From Pseudomonadota bacterium (GTDB taxonomy: Bacteria > Pseudomonadota > Gammaproteobacteria > Steroidobacterales > Steroidobacteraceae): 13,918 bases of DNA. Shown piece after piece: positions 1-6,201 of the stretch (positions are counted from its first letter, which is position 1; each line of letters opens with the position of its first letter). The DNA is taken from contig JAEZCR010000210.1 of the NCBI GenBank assembly GCA_023433465.1, positions 1-13,918 of the forward strand. The letters are read 5' to 3'. The notes under the pieces were generated by a model, which saw only the letters and a program-made list of their open reading frames with translations, did not search any database and was not told the DNA's origin. The position numbers were made by a program, and so were the translations under genes.

Positions 1-74
1 GAGAAGCATCGCGCCTCGCCAGATCGCCGGATTCCGCGGGCTTCTCCCGGCTTTTCCGTGCCAGGCACCGTCTT
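1..74. repeat. Dispersed 35-bp repeat, truncated inverted pair (copy 1)
   Basis: Positions 40-74 are an exact copy of the 35-base arm that recurs at 2341-2375, beginning GCTTCTCCCGG and ending GGCACCGTCTT. Positions 1-7 (GAGAAGC) match the last seven bases of the opposite arm, so the window probably starts inside an inverted pair with a loop of about 32 bases (8-39). The arm ends three bases past the stop of the minus-strand methyltransferase, so it would be transcribed at that mRNA's 3' end. Bases 1-77 hold no gene. The second arm is inferred because it lies mostly outside the window. Confidence 0.85.
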
Positions 75-77
75 TCT

Positions 78-1154
78 TTACGCCCTCGCTTCCAGCACGA
101 GATTCACGGGTGAGGTGAACGCGCGACGGAAGTGGCGGAATCCCGCCGACGTGATCACGTTGCGCAGCCGCGCTTCACCGGCCTGCGCGCCCAGGCCGAG
201 GCGGCCTTTCTGCGACAGGGAGCAGGGCGTGCACATCAGCGTCGAGCCGGCGTAGAACGCGCGACCCAGCGGGTTCAGGTTCTCCTCGATGCGATCGCCC
301 GCGTAGGGCTCGACGATCATCCACGTGCCGTTCGGCGCGAGCGTCGAGAGCACGTGGCGCGCGCAGCCTACCGGATCGCCCATGTCGTGCAACGCGTCGA
401 ACACCGTCACCAGATCGTACGAGTGGCCGGCATAGTCATGCGAGCCACCGACCTCGAACGTGCAGCGATCCGCGACGCCCGCGGCCAGCGCGGCCTTGCG
501 CGCCGCCTCGATCGACTCCTTGTGGTAATCGAAGCCGAAGAACCGCGAGTTCGGATACGCCTGCGCCATGATGATGGTCGACGTGCCGTGCCCGCAGCCG
601 ATGTCCGCGACGCGGATGCCGGCATCGAGCCGGGCCTGCACGCCATCGAGCGCCGGGATCCAGTTCTGCGCGATGTTCGCGATGTACGAAGGACGGAAGA
701 AGCGCGCGCAGCCTTCGAACACGCCGTGATCGTGCTCGTGCCAGCCGATGCCTTCGCCCGTGCAGAACGCGTCGGACAGCCTGTCGACGATGCGGCCGGC
801 CGCGAGCGCGATCTGGAATCCGCCGAGCACGAACGCCGGGCTGTTCTCGTCGGCGAACAACATCGCCTGCTCGGGCGTCATCGTGTACTTGCCCGTGTCG
901 GCCAGATAGTTCACGTAGCCCGACGCGGCGTGCGCGTTGAGCCATTCCCGCACGTAGCGCTCGTGCGTGCTGGTGCGCTGGGCGAGTTCGGCCGATGTGA
1001 GCGGGCCGGCGGCGGCAAGCTCGCGATACAGGCCGAGCCGGTCGCCGACGATGGTGAGGGTCGCGAGCGAGGTTGCGCCGACGTCGTTGATCGCGCGGCC
1101 CAGCAGTTCCTCGAGGGCATGCTGATCGATGGGGGAAGCGGGGGTTTCTTGCAT
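78..1154 (-). CDS. Class I SAM-dependent methyltransferase with N-terminal winged-helix domain
   Basis: The product is 358 residues and is predicted to transfer a methyl group from S-adenosylmethionine to an unidentified substrate in the cytoplasm. Residues about 15-100 look like the winged-helix/dimerisation domain common in small-molecule methyltransferases (LGLYRELAAAGPLTSAELAQ, then RYVREWLNAHAASGY). The Rossmann fold follows: motif I VADIGCGHG (about 182-190), an acidic loop GFDYH (about 207-211) and a motif IV-like FDALHDMGDP (about 252-261). The start at 1154 has AGGAG seven bases upstream. An in-frame ATG at 1307 would add 51 low-complexity residues without domain content and would cross the intergenic repeats, so I rejected it. 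The gene diverges from the AraC-type gene at 1323 and is a plausible target of it. A CxPCSLSQ-like stretch near the C-terminus may be functional, but I cannot assign it. Confidence 0.87.
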   Translation of the reverse strand: MQETPASPIDQHALEELLGRAINDVGATSLATLTIVGDRLGLYRELAAAGPLTSAELAQRTSTHERYVREWLNAHAASGYVNYLADTGKYTMTPEQAMLFADENSPAFVLGGFQIALAAGRIVDRLSDAFCTGEGIGWHEHDHGVFEGCARFFRPSYIANIAQNWIPALDGVQARLDAGIRVADIGCGHGTSTIIMAQAYPNSRFFGFDYHKESIEAARKAALAAGVADRCTFEVGGSHDYAGHSYDLVTVFDALHDMGDPVGCARHVLSTLAPNGTWMIVEPYAGDRIEENLNPLGRAFYAGSTLMCTPCSLSQKGRLGLGAQAGEARLRNVITSAGFRHFRRAFTSPVNLVLEARA

Positions 1155-1180
1155 GACGGTCTCCTGTTGACTGGGCGGCG

Positions 1181-1284
1181 ATTGTGCGGATCGGCCGCGG
1201 TGCGGGATTTGCCGAGCGGCCGGTTCATTTGCCCCAGCGGCCAGCGCCCCTCGCGCGCTTGACCGATCTGCCGCACAATTTGCC
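1181..1284. promoter_or_regulatory. Candidate operator region between divergent methyltransferase and araC-type genes
   Basis: This 168-base divergent gap (1155-1322) carries ordered repeats. ATTGTGCGG (1181-1189) is inverted at 1271-1279 (CCGCACAAT). The pairing continues with ATCGG/CCGAT after a three-base offset. ATTTGCC occurs at 1207, 1227 and 1278; the first two are each followed by AGCGGCC, giving direct repeats 20-21 bp apart, about two helical turns. Direct repeats with that spacing are typical of AraC-family operators. Binding by the adjacent regulator is inference. I found no convincing -35/-10 pair on either strand. Confidence 0.45.
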
Positions 1285-1322
1285 GCGGAATCCGGGCGAG
1301 ACTTCAATTCGACGAGAGGGGA

Positions 1323-2324
1323 ATGGACGCACTTTCCGAACTACTTCGCGCCGTGAAACTTTCGGGTGCGATGTTCTTCAAGTCCCGCTGCACGTCGCCG
1401 TGGTGCCTCAACGCGCCGCCCTCGAGCGCGTTCCTGCCGTTCGTCGCGCCCGAGGCGACGCATTGCATCGAATATCACTACATCAGCGAAGGCACGGCCT
1501 ACGTGCGCGTCGGCGAGGAAACCACGCCGTTGGTGGCGGGCGACATCGTGATGATTCCGCACGGCGATGCGCATTTCATGGGCAACGGAACCGGCGGCAA
1601 GACCATCGATGGCTCGCAGGCGATCAACGCGCTCATGTCCGGACGGTTGCGGCTCGCCGATTTCGGCGGCGGCGGGGAAAACACCGGGCTCGTCTGCGGC
1701 TATCTCGCCTGCGACGCGCAGTTGATCAAGCCCGTGCTCGCGGGTTTGCCGCGCGCGTTGCGCGTGAATCTGCGTTCGGATCCGGCAGGCGAGTGGTTCG
1801 AGAAGACCCTGCGGCACGCGGTCGACCAGGCGAGCGTCGCCGCGCCTGGCAGCGCGGTGATCCTTGCGCACCTCGCCGAAGTGCTGTTCGCCGAGGTCCT
1901 GCGGCGCTATCTACTCAGCCTGCCCGAAGGCCGCAGCGGCTGGCTCGCCGGGGCGGGCGATCCGGCCGTCGGCCGCGCGCTCGCGGCCCTGCACCGCGAG
2001 CCCGCGCGCGAGTGGACGCTCGATGCGCTGGCGCAGCACGCGGGGATTTCGCGTTCGGGGCTCACCGAAAAGTTCGCGAAGTATCTTGGCCAGGCGCCGA
2101 TGACGTATCTGACCGAATGGCGGCTGGAGCTCGGCGCCGAGGCGCTGCGTTCGACGAGCCGCAGCGTGCAACGCGTGGCGCTCGACGTGGGCTACGAATC
2201 CGAGGCTGCGTTCAATCGCGCGTTCAAGCGGCGATTCGCGATTCCGCCCGCGAAATACCGGCGCGGGGCAAGAGATAAGACGGTGCCTGGCACGGAAAAG
2301 CCGGGAGAAGCCCGCGTCGGTTGA
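1323..2324 (+). CDS. AraC-family transcriptional regulator with N-terminal cupin sensor
   Basis: The product is 333 residues. The N-terminal half (about 3-195) looks like the cupin ligand-binding domain of AraC regulators (AraC_binding/cupin_6 type), with EYHYISEGTAYVRVG and GDIVMIPHGDAHFMG. The C-terminal part carries two helix-turn-helix motifs: about 232-252 (TLDALAQHAGISRSGLTEKF) and about 281-303 (SVQRVALDVGYESEAAFNRA). The FKRRF..PPAKYRR signature follows, so it should bind DNA. The ATG at 1323 is supported by MDALSELLRAVKL, which resembles the usual start of this family, although its purine-rich RBS (AGAGGGG) sits unusually close. The natural domain ends near KYRR (314). Residues 319-330, KTVPGTEKPGEA, are encoded by the 35-base repeat arm and form an unrelated tail. 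The likely target is the divergent methyltransferase or itself. Confidence 0.92.
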   Translation: MDALSELLRAVKLSGAMFFKSRCTSPWCLNAPPSSAFLPFVAPEATHCIEYHYISEGTAYVRVGEETTPLVAGDIVMIPHGDAHFMGNGTGGKTIDGSQAINALMSGRLRLADFGGGGENTGLVCGYLACDAQLIKPVLAGLPRALRVNLRSDPAGEWFEKTLRHAVDQASVAAPGSAVILAHLAEVLFAEVLRRYLLSLPEGRSGWLAGAGDPAVGRALAALHREPAREWTLDALAQHAGISRSGLTEKFAKYLGQAPMTYLTEWRLELGAEALRSTSRSVQRVALDVGYESEAAFNRAFKRRFAIPPAKYRRGARDKTVPGTEKPGEARVG

Positions 2325-2375
2325 TCAACGGGGTGCGATCGCTTCTCCCGGCTTTTCCGTGCCAGGCACCGTCTT
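2277..2375. repeat. Perfect 35-bp inverted repeat joining araC-type gene and tatD 3' ends (copy 2)
   Basis: The left arm 2277-2311 and right arm 2341-2375 are exact reverse complements over 35 bases, separated by a 29-base loop (2312-2340). The loop contains the palindrome GTTGATCAAC, in which the stop of the araC-type gene (TGA, 2322-2324) directly abuts the stop of tatD (TCA on plus, 2325-2327). Each arm is translated as KTVPGTEKPGEA at the C-terminus of its gene. The structure could act as a bidirectional terminator or RNA-stabilising stem for the convergent transcripts, but no T-run follows. The arm matches copies at 40-74 and, in part, 10163-10195 and 13904-13918. Confidence 0.95.
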
Positions 2376-3161
2376 TGGAATCCCGAAGAACGAGCGGGCG
2401 GCCGAGGTGCTCGCGGCGGCGACGACCTCGGGTGATTCACCGCGCGCGGCCGCGATGGCGCGCAACACGTAGGGCAGATACGCCGGTTCGTTGCGCCGGG
2501 TCTTCGGCGCCGGCTTGATGTCGCGCGGCAGTAGATAGGGTGCGTCGGTCTCGATCAAGAGCCGGTCGGCGGGAATTCCCTTGACCACCTCGCGCAGGTG
2601 CAGGCCGCGGCGTTCATCGTTGATCCAGCCCGTGATGCCGATGAACAGCCCGAGCTCGAGATAGGCATCGCGCTCCTTCTCGCCGGCGGTGAAACAGTGC
2701 GCGACGCCGCCTTTGATGGCCGCGCGATGCTCGCGCAGGATGGCGAAGAAATCCTCGTGCGCGTCGCGTTGGTGCAGGAACACGGGTTTGCCGACATGCG
2801 CGGCGACTTCGAGCTGCCAGTGGAACGCGCGGCGTTGCAGGTCGCGCGGCGAGAAGTCGCGGAAATAGTCGAGACCGCATTCACCCACCGCGACGACTTC
2901 GTTCTCGCGCGCGGCGGCTTCGAGGGCGGTCAGGGCTTCGGTGGTGAGATCCGCCGCGTGATGCGGATGGACACCGGCGGTGGCGAACAGCACGCCCCGA
3001 TGCATACGCGACAACTCGATCGCCTTCGCCGTGCTTTCCTCGCTCGACCCGGTGACCACCATCTGCACGACGCCGTGCGCGGCGGCGCGCGCCAGCACGG
3101 CATCCCGATCCGGATCAAAACTGTCGTGGGCGAGATTGGCGCCGATGTCGATGAGCTGCAC
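2325..3161 (-). CDS. tatD: TatD family metal-dependent DNase
   Basis: The product is 278 residues, close to E. coli TatD along its length. TatD is a cytoplasmic TIM-barrel metal-dependent 3'-5' exonuclease linked to DNA repair and degradation. It begins DIGANL (4-9), the TatD-proper form in which the HxH of YcfH-like relatives is absent. It keeps TAGVHPH (61-67), GECGLDY (93-99, Glu94), FLHQRDAHE (128-136, His130), HCFTAGE (155-161, His155) and the catalytic-type ETDAPYLLPRD (204-214, Asp206). The start is GTG with GGAAAG six bases upstream. E. coli TatD ends near FGIAF; here FFGIP (258-262) is followed by a 16-residue tail, of which residues 263-274 (KTVPGTEKPGEA) come from the 35-base repeat. 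It lies downstream of the small membrane ORF and the NagX-like gene on the same strand. Confidence 0.95.
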   Translation of the reverse strand: MQLIDIGANLAHDSFDPDRDAVLARAAAHGVVQMVVTGSSEESTAKAIELSRMHRGVLFATAGVHPHHAADLTTEALTALEAAARENEVVAVGECGLDYFRDFSPRDLQRRAFHWQLEVAAHVGKPVFLHQRDAHEDFFAILREHRAAIKGGVAHCFTAGEKERDAYLELGLFIGITGWINDERRGLHLREVVKGIPADRLLIETDAPYLLPRDIKPAPKTRRNEPAYLPYVLRAIAAARGESPEVVAAASTSAARSFFGIPKTVPGTEKPGEAIAPR

Positions 3162-3172
3162 TGATGACTTTC

Positions 3173-3213
3173 CGGGTCCGGGGGCGCGGATTCTACCCGC
3201 CCGGGCGGACCCG
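3173..3213. other. GC-rich hairpin directly upstream of tatD
   Basis: CGGGTCCG (3173-3180) and CGGACCCG (3206-3213) form a perfect 8-bp stem, with further GGGCG/CGCCC pairing inside. On the minus transcript the hairpin's 3' base touches the GGAAAG ribosome-binding site of tatD (3168-3173). No T-tract follows on either strand, so it is not a classical intrinsic terminator. It might modulate tatD translation or transcript processing. The role is inference. Confidence 0.5.
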
Positions 3214-3230
3214 AAAAGCGCGGGATCGAC

Positions 3231-3332
3231 TCAGATCGAAAGTCCGGACCAGTCGATCACGGCGGCGACCGCGAGCGTGAGGACGACCAGCGTGGAAACG
3301 CGCTTCAGAAGGAACTTGATGGACGGATTCAT
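3231..3332 (-). CDS. Small single-helix membrane protein, 33 residues, unrecognised
   Basis: An ATG at 3332 opens a 33-codon frame ending in TGA at 3231-3233. A ribosome-binding site GGGAG lies five bases upstream, among the best-placed in the window. The peptide starts MNPSIKFLLKRVSTL, a positively charged N-terminus. It then has a hydrophobic stretch (about 14-26, LVVLTLAVAAVID) and ends DWSGLSI, so it should be a one-pass inner-membrane peptide with its N-terminus inside. It lies 96 bases after the NagX-like gene and 69 bases before tatD on the same strand, so it could be co-transcribed with both. I do not recognise a family. It might be a small regulatory membrane protein, a toxin-like peptide or a chance ORF. 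The RBS and the charge/hydrophobicity pattern argue against chance. Confidence 0.6.
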   Translation of the reverse strand: MNPSIKFLLKRVSTLVVLTLAVAAVIDWSGLSI

Positions 3333-3418
3333 GGCGACTCCCAAGGTTGTTCAATGACCGCGGAGTCAGCTTGAGCGAATCGATCGGCCGCGCGTAGTGG
3401 AAGCTGTCACGCGGAAAA

Positions 3419-3432
3419 CTGACAGGTGTCAG
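3419..3432. repeat. 14-bp palindrome at the stop of the NagX-like gene
   Basis: CTGACAGGTGTCAG reads CTGACA-GG-TGTCAG, a perfect 6-bp inverted repeat around two bases, and it overlaps the stop codon of the minus-strand membrane-protein gene. The ten bases TGACAGGTGT recur at 4826-4835, upstream of the same gene. It is too short for a terminator. A protein-binding or chance palindrome is possible. Confidence 0.35.
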
Positions 3433-4580
3433 ATCTTCAGGATCCAGCGCCGGCGGTGGCAATACAGCAGGATCAACAACAGAAACGCCATGCACGACAG
3501 GCCGAACACCAACGATGCCGCGCGTGGCTCGAGGAACTGGCTCAACCATTGCTGGCCGCCATCCCGCAGCGACAACGCGGATTCCTTCGTCCCGAACCAG
3601 TTGGCGTCGATCACCGGCATCAAGAGCCAGGTGATGACGTAGGCCAGCAGCGGATTCTCGCCGAAGATGCGCGCGGGCATCAGCGCCTGCGTGACGCCCG
3701 GTCGCTGCGTCACGGGCATCAGGAGTCCGAGCAGCGCGAGCGCGAAGCCGGCGCTGAAGACCGCGAACGTGCTCGACCAGATGTTCTTGACGATCGGGCA
3801 CAGCGGCTCGAATAGATAGGCGAGGGTCATCATCGCCGCGCCGGCGAGCACGGCCGTCGCCGCCGGCCGCCTCGCATCGGGACTCGCGAGGTGAATGCCC
3901 GCGAGCACTCCGGCCAGCACGTTGAAGCACGCCGGCCAGGTCGAGAGGATGCCTTCCGGATCGAACACGACCTCGCCGTCGATCTTGTAATGCTGGAAGA
4001 AGTGCTGCGTGCCGATCACGGCGCGGTCGATGTACGCGCCCCAGTTGCCGGCCGGATCGAAGCGCGGCGCGCCGAACCCCGGCACCGGCACGAAATAGAG
4101 CAGCGCCCAGTACGACACGAGCAGGCCGACCGAGGTCCAGGCGATGAGGGCAGTGCGGAAGTGCAGGCCGCCGGACGCATCCTGCCGCGCGGTGAGCAGC
4201 ACGAACGCACCCGCGATGCCATAACACAGGCCGATACGCGACAACACGCTCGGGATGCGTACGCTCTCGAAGTCGAACGTGGGATAGAGATTGAGTACGA
4301 ACCCGAGCGCGACGAGCACGAACGCGCGCCACAACACGTGTCGCAGCAGCGCTCCGCGCGAATCACCCTTCGACGCACGCCGCGCGTATGACAACGGCAT
4401 CGCGACGCCGATGCAGAACAGGAAACCCGGCGCCACCATGTCGACGACCGCCCAGCCTTCCCATTGAACGTGCGTGATGAACGAGTAGTTGGTCGACCAC
4501 GAGCCCGGCGACAGGTTGAGCAGCATCACGATGATCGTGAGCCCGCGCAGCACATCGAGGGCGTCCCAACGTTTCGTCAT
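3429..4580 (-). CDS. NagX/COG4299-type multi-pass membrane protein (heparan-alpha-glucosaminide N-acetyltransferase-like, DUF5009/DUF1624)
   Basis: The product is 383 residues with about ten hydrophobic segments. It opens KRWDALDVLRGLTI (3-16), the usual start of bacterial NagX/COG4299 proteins, related to the lysosomal transmembrane acetyltransferase HGSNAT. ITHVQWEGW (35-43) carries His37, which aligns by position with the His thought to accept acetyl in HGSNAT (inference). Other family-like blocks are DPEGILST (207-214), KNIWSSTFAVFSAGFAL (265-281) and GENPLLAY (307-314). The bacterial role is thought to involve acylating amino sugars in cell-wall or chitin-sugar recycling; the substrate here is not shown. 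I chose the ATG at 4580 because GGGGAG lies eight bases upstream and the family start follows at once. An ATG at 4604 would add eight residues. It heads a minus-strand run with the 33-residue membrane peptide and tatD. Confidence 0.85.
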   Translation of the reverse strand: MTKRWDALDVLRGLTIIVMLLNLSPGSWSTNYSFITHVQWEGWAVVDMVAPGFLFCIGVAMPLSYARRASKGDSRGALLRHVLWRAFVLVALGFVLNLYPTFDFESVRIPSVLSRIGLCYGIAGAFVLLTARQDASGGLHFRTALIAWTSVGLLVSYWALLYFVPVPGFGAPRFDPAGNWGAYIDRAVIGTQHFFQHYKIDGEVVFDPEGILSTWPACFNVLAGVLAGIHLASPDARRPAATAVLAGAAMMTLAYLFEPLCPIVKNIWSSTFAVFSAGFALALLGLLMPVTQRPGVTQALMPARIFGENPLLAYVITWLLMPVIDANWFGTKESALSLRDGGQQWLSQFLEPRAASLVFGLSCMAFLLLILLYCHRRRWILKI

Positions 4581-4931
4581 CCGGCATTCTCCCCGCGTCA
4601 TCATCCGGCTGAATTGTTCTCGTCTGCTGCCGGCTTCGACGTCGCGAAGATTCTAGCGGCGGCGCATCGCGAATTCGTCCGATCCAACGTGATACCAATT
4701 CGCAACATTCGCGATCCGGAAACGCGCAGGAAATGTCGCGCGAGGCGGTCGATTTACAGTGTGGTCGTTCGTCCAACACTGGATAGAAATCGCGATTGAA
4801 GAATTCACGTGGCGCGCATGACAGATGACAGGTGTTCCCCTGCCGGATTTCCTTTACTCTTTGCGCCTGCCGTGGGCCGAAGGCTTTCCACGCACGGCGA
4901 AATCGGTAACAGGATCAGGGACTTATAGCGC
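4581..4931. other. Divergent intergenic region, about 350 bases, no gene found
   Basis: This region separates the minus-strand NagX-like gene from the plus-strand exporter operon and must hold both promoters. It is more AT-rich than the genes around it. I could not find a -35/-10 pair good enough to claim. It holds a tandem ATGACAG-ATGACAG (4818-4831), the TGACAGGTGT match to 3420-3429, and a hairpin near the exporter start. No convincing ORF with an RBS lies in it. Confidence 0.6.
4871..4892 (+). promoter_or_regulatory. Possible 5' leader hairpin of the exporter operon
   Basis: CGTGGGCC (4871-4878) pairs with GGC (4882-4884) and CCACG (4888-4892), giving an 8-bp stem with a TTT bulge and a GAA loop, 39 bases upstream of the adaptor start. 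A competing stem, GCCGTG (4869-4874) with CACGGC (4893-4898), is also possible. It could be an mRNA leader structure. No riboswitch class is recognised. Confidence 0.3.
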
Positions 4932-6167
4932 ATGGCTCTCGACACCGAGACACTGAGCTCGCTTCGCATCGATCGCACAACTCAGCACTCGGACGGTGGT
5001 CCGGGCAAACGCATCCTCGCCTGGATCATCGGTGGCAGCGCGCTGGTCGCGGCCGTCGTCGCGAGCATCATGTTGTTCGGTGGCAAGACCACCGAGGTGA
5101 CGACGATCACCGCGGAGGCGCAGACCACGGGCCCGAGTCTCGGCAACTCCGTCTTGAACGCGTCGGGTTACGTCGTCGCGCGTCGCATCTCCACCGTGTC
5201 GTCGAAGGTGATGGGCAAGATCGCCGAGATCTATGTCGAGGAAGGCATGGAGGTCAAGGAAGGCCAGGTGCTCGCGCGCCTCGACCCGATCAACACGAAG
5301 ACCATGCTCACGATGGCGGAGCGCGAGCTCGAGGCGCAGCGCCGCAACCTCGCGGAGATCGAGGTGCGCCTCGCCGAAGCCGAGCGCAACCTCGGACGCA
5401 ACGAACAACTGGTCAAGCAGCAGCTCATCAGCCAGACCGCGCTCGACGCCTCGCGCGCCGAGGTGAACGCGCTCAAGGCGCGGCTCGAGGCCTCGAAGGC
5501 GCAGGTCAAGGTCGCCGAGAGCGGATTGCAGGTGCGGCGCGTCGACTACGCGGACCTCGAAGTGCGCGCGCCGTTCGACGGTGTCGTGATCTCGAAGAAC
5601 GCGCAGCCGGGCGAGATGATCTCGCCGATGTCGAGCGGCGGATTCACGCGCACGGGCATCGCGACCATCGTCGACATGGACTCGCGCGAGGTCGAGGTCG
5701 ACGTCAACGAGTCGTACATCAACCGCGTGAAGCCCGACCAGCGCGTCGAGGCCACGCTCGATGCGTATCCGGATGCTCCGCTGCCGGCGCACGTGATCAA
5801 CATCGTGCCGACGGCGGATCGCACGAAGGCCACGGTGCGCGTGCGCATCGGCTTCGAGAAGCTCGAGCCGCGCATCCTGCCGGACATGGGCATCAAGGTG
5901 CGCTTCCTCGACGACGCGCCCGCGCAGCAGGACGCGAACGCGGGTCCGCGCATCCGCGTGCCCGAGGGCGCGGTGCAGCGCGAGGGCGGCGAGGCCTACG
6001 TCTGGGTAGTCAACGACGGACGCGCCGAACGGCGCGCCGTCACGCTGGGCCCCCAAAACGATGGCTCGGTGGAGATCCGCGCGGGCGTGCAGAGCGGCGA
6101 GGAGGTGATCTCGCCGGTCGTGCAAGGTCTCGAGGACGGCGGCAAGGTCAGGCTCAAGGCGAGCTGA
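4932..6167 (+). CDS. HlyD/MacA-like periplasmic adaptor subunit (membrane fusion protein)
   Basis: The product is 411 residues. It has a short cytoplasmic N-terminus, one membrane anchor (about 28-50, ILAWIIGGSALVAAVVASIM) and a periplasmic body. The lipoyl-like half-motif GKIAEIYVEEGMEVKEGQVL (95-114) pairs with VRAPFDGVVISKNAQPGEMI (211-230). Between them lies an alpha-helical hairpin rich in E, R, L and A (about 122-205). A beta-barrel domain (about 245-326) and a membrane-proximal domain (about 340-411) follow. In tripartite exporters such proteins link an inner-membrane ABC or RND pump to an outer-membrane channel. The ATPase and permease genes downstream place this one in a MacAB-like ABC system. 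No TolC-type gene lies in the window. The RBS is AGGGA, about 10 bases before the ATG. Confidence 0.9.
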   Translation: MALDTETLSSLRIDRTTQHSDGGPGKRILAWIIGGSALVAAVVASIMLFGGKTTEVTTITAEAQTTGPSLGNSVLNASGYVVARRISTVSSKVMGKIAEIYVEEGMEVKEGQVLARLDPINTKTMLTMAERELEAQRRNLAEIEVRLAEAERNLGRNEQLVKQQLISQTALDASRAEVNALKARLEASKAQVKVAESGLQVRRVDYADLEVRAPFDGVVISKNAQPGEMISPMSSGGFTRTGIATIVDMDSREVEVDVNESYINRVKPDQRVEATLDAYPDAPLPAHVINIVPTADRTKATVRVRIGFEKLEPRILPDMGIKVRFLDDAPAQQDANAGPRIRVPEGAVQREGGEAYVWVVNDGRAERRAVTLGPQNDGSVEIRAGVQSGEEVISPVVQGLEDGGKVRLKAS

Positions 6168-6201
6168 AGACGCAAACCAGTTACAGCGGAGGGCAACGAA
6201 C

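Noticed and set aside
1259..1290. TTGACC as a -35 element for the araC-type gene
   Set aside because: No -10-like hexamer lies 16-18 bases downstream.
3173..3213. Intrinsic terminator between the 33-residue ORF and tatD
   Set aside because: A strong stem but no T-run on either strand, so it is listed as a hairpin of unknown role.
3193..4332. Long open frame on the minus strand overlapping the NagX-like gene
   Set aside because: Arg/Ala-rich with no domain content; the overlapping frame has clear membrane segments and family motifs. Long antisense or out-of-frame ORFs are expected at this GC content.
4753..4790. TTTACA ... GATAGA as a sigma-70 promoter for the exporter operon
   Set aside because: The spacing is about 22 bases, and at 17 bases the second hexamer is ACACTG; not good enough to claim.
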